DNA from: Candidatus Anaeroferrophillus wilburensis
GTDB taxonomy: Bacteria > Desulfobacterota > Anaeroferrophillalia > Anaeroferrophillales > Anaeroferrophillaceae
Direction: 5' to 3'
Assembly (NCBI GenBank): GCA_016934315.1
Contig: JAFGSY010000044.1
Location: 1 to 64,000 of the forward strand
Length of the DNA stretch: 64,000 bases
The notes under the pieces were generated by a model, which worked only from the letters and a program-made list of their open reading frames with translations, was not told the DNA's origin and ran no database searches. Both the position numbers and the translations under genes were made by a program. Positions 63,986-64,000 of this stretch are shown in pieces (position 1 is the first letter of the stretch; each line of letters opens with the position of its first letter).

Positions 63986-64000
63986 TGCCATGGCGGGCGG

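Overview
The window is about 64 kb of chromosome from an anaerobic, flagellated Gram-negative bacterium. It most resembles Desulfobacterota (the former Deltaproteobacteria); this placement is inferred from gene content, not from a phylogeny. Pointers are a CoA-dependent 2-oxoacid:ferredoxin oxidoreductase, an anaerobic-style late cobalamin branch with an archaeal-type CobT, a selenophosphate synthetase that itself appears to contain selenocysteine, DUF169 and DUF2889-like proteins, a sigma-54 response regulator next to flagellar genes, and Lnt/RlpA/CorC (an outer-membrane envelope). No mobile element, prophage, CRISPR array, rRNA or tRNA was recognised.

Layout. (1) 1-15953: the end of tuf, then one uninterrupted plus-strand S10-spc-alpha ribosomal supercluster (rpsJ to rplQ). 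secY-adk-map-infA-rpmJ sits before rpsM, and a strong terminator closes the cluster. rpmJ (37 codons) is present at 12523. (2) 16063-21115, minus: cobU-cobS-cobC-like phosphatase-rlpA-cobT(UPF0284)-phosphotransferase, with tight spacing or overlaps at most junctions. (3) 21508-22986: a REC-GAF-HD-GYP c-di-GMP phosphodiesterase. (4) 23022-24637: a self-contained promoter, orphan ParA ATPase, single-pass membrane protein and terminator unit, the best candidate here for an undescribed system. (5) 24705-29680, minus: pabB-pabC, and lnt with an upstream CorC-like CBS protein. (6) 29992-33159: selD, with an in-frame UGA followed by a SECIS-like hairpin, and a U32 peptidase. (7) 33247-35527: promoter, CIRCE, groES, groEL and terminator; GroES carries an unusual Cys-Gly tail. 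(8) 35545-41536: mixed housekeeping and unknown genes, including a DUF169-dephospho-CoA kinase fusion and a PHP protein fused to a DUF2889-like domain beside a stand-alone paralogue of that domain. (9) 42089-45411: vor/kor operon plus an XRE-cupin regulator. (10) 45948-60074: a 15-gene chemotaxis/flagellar run (motA, two motB-like genes, fliLMNOPQR, flhBAF, a small unknown gene, flhG, fliA, cheY). (11) 60215 to the end: pcm (minus), then a PAS histidine kinase and sigma-54 activator pair (FlrBC/AtoSC type) and a small unknown gene.

How it fits together. The kinase/activator pair, FliA, FlhF/FlhG, CheY and a sigma-54-like site before motA suggest a hierarchical flagellar regulon. The HD-GYP protein could link c-di-GMP turnover to motility; a weakly conserved, possibly structured element lies about 210-240 bp upstream of both the HD-GYP gene and motA. 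SelD supplies selenophosphate for its own Sec codon and, by inference, for other selenoproteins elsewhere in the genome.
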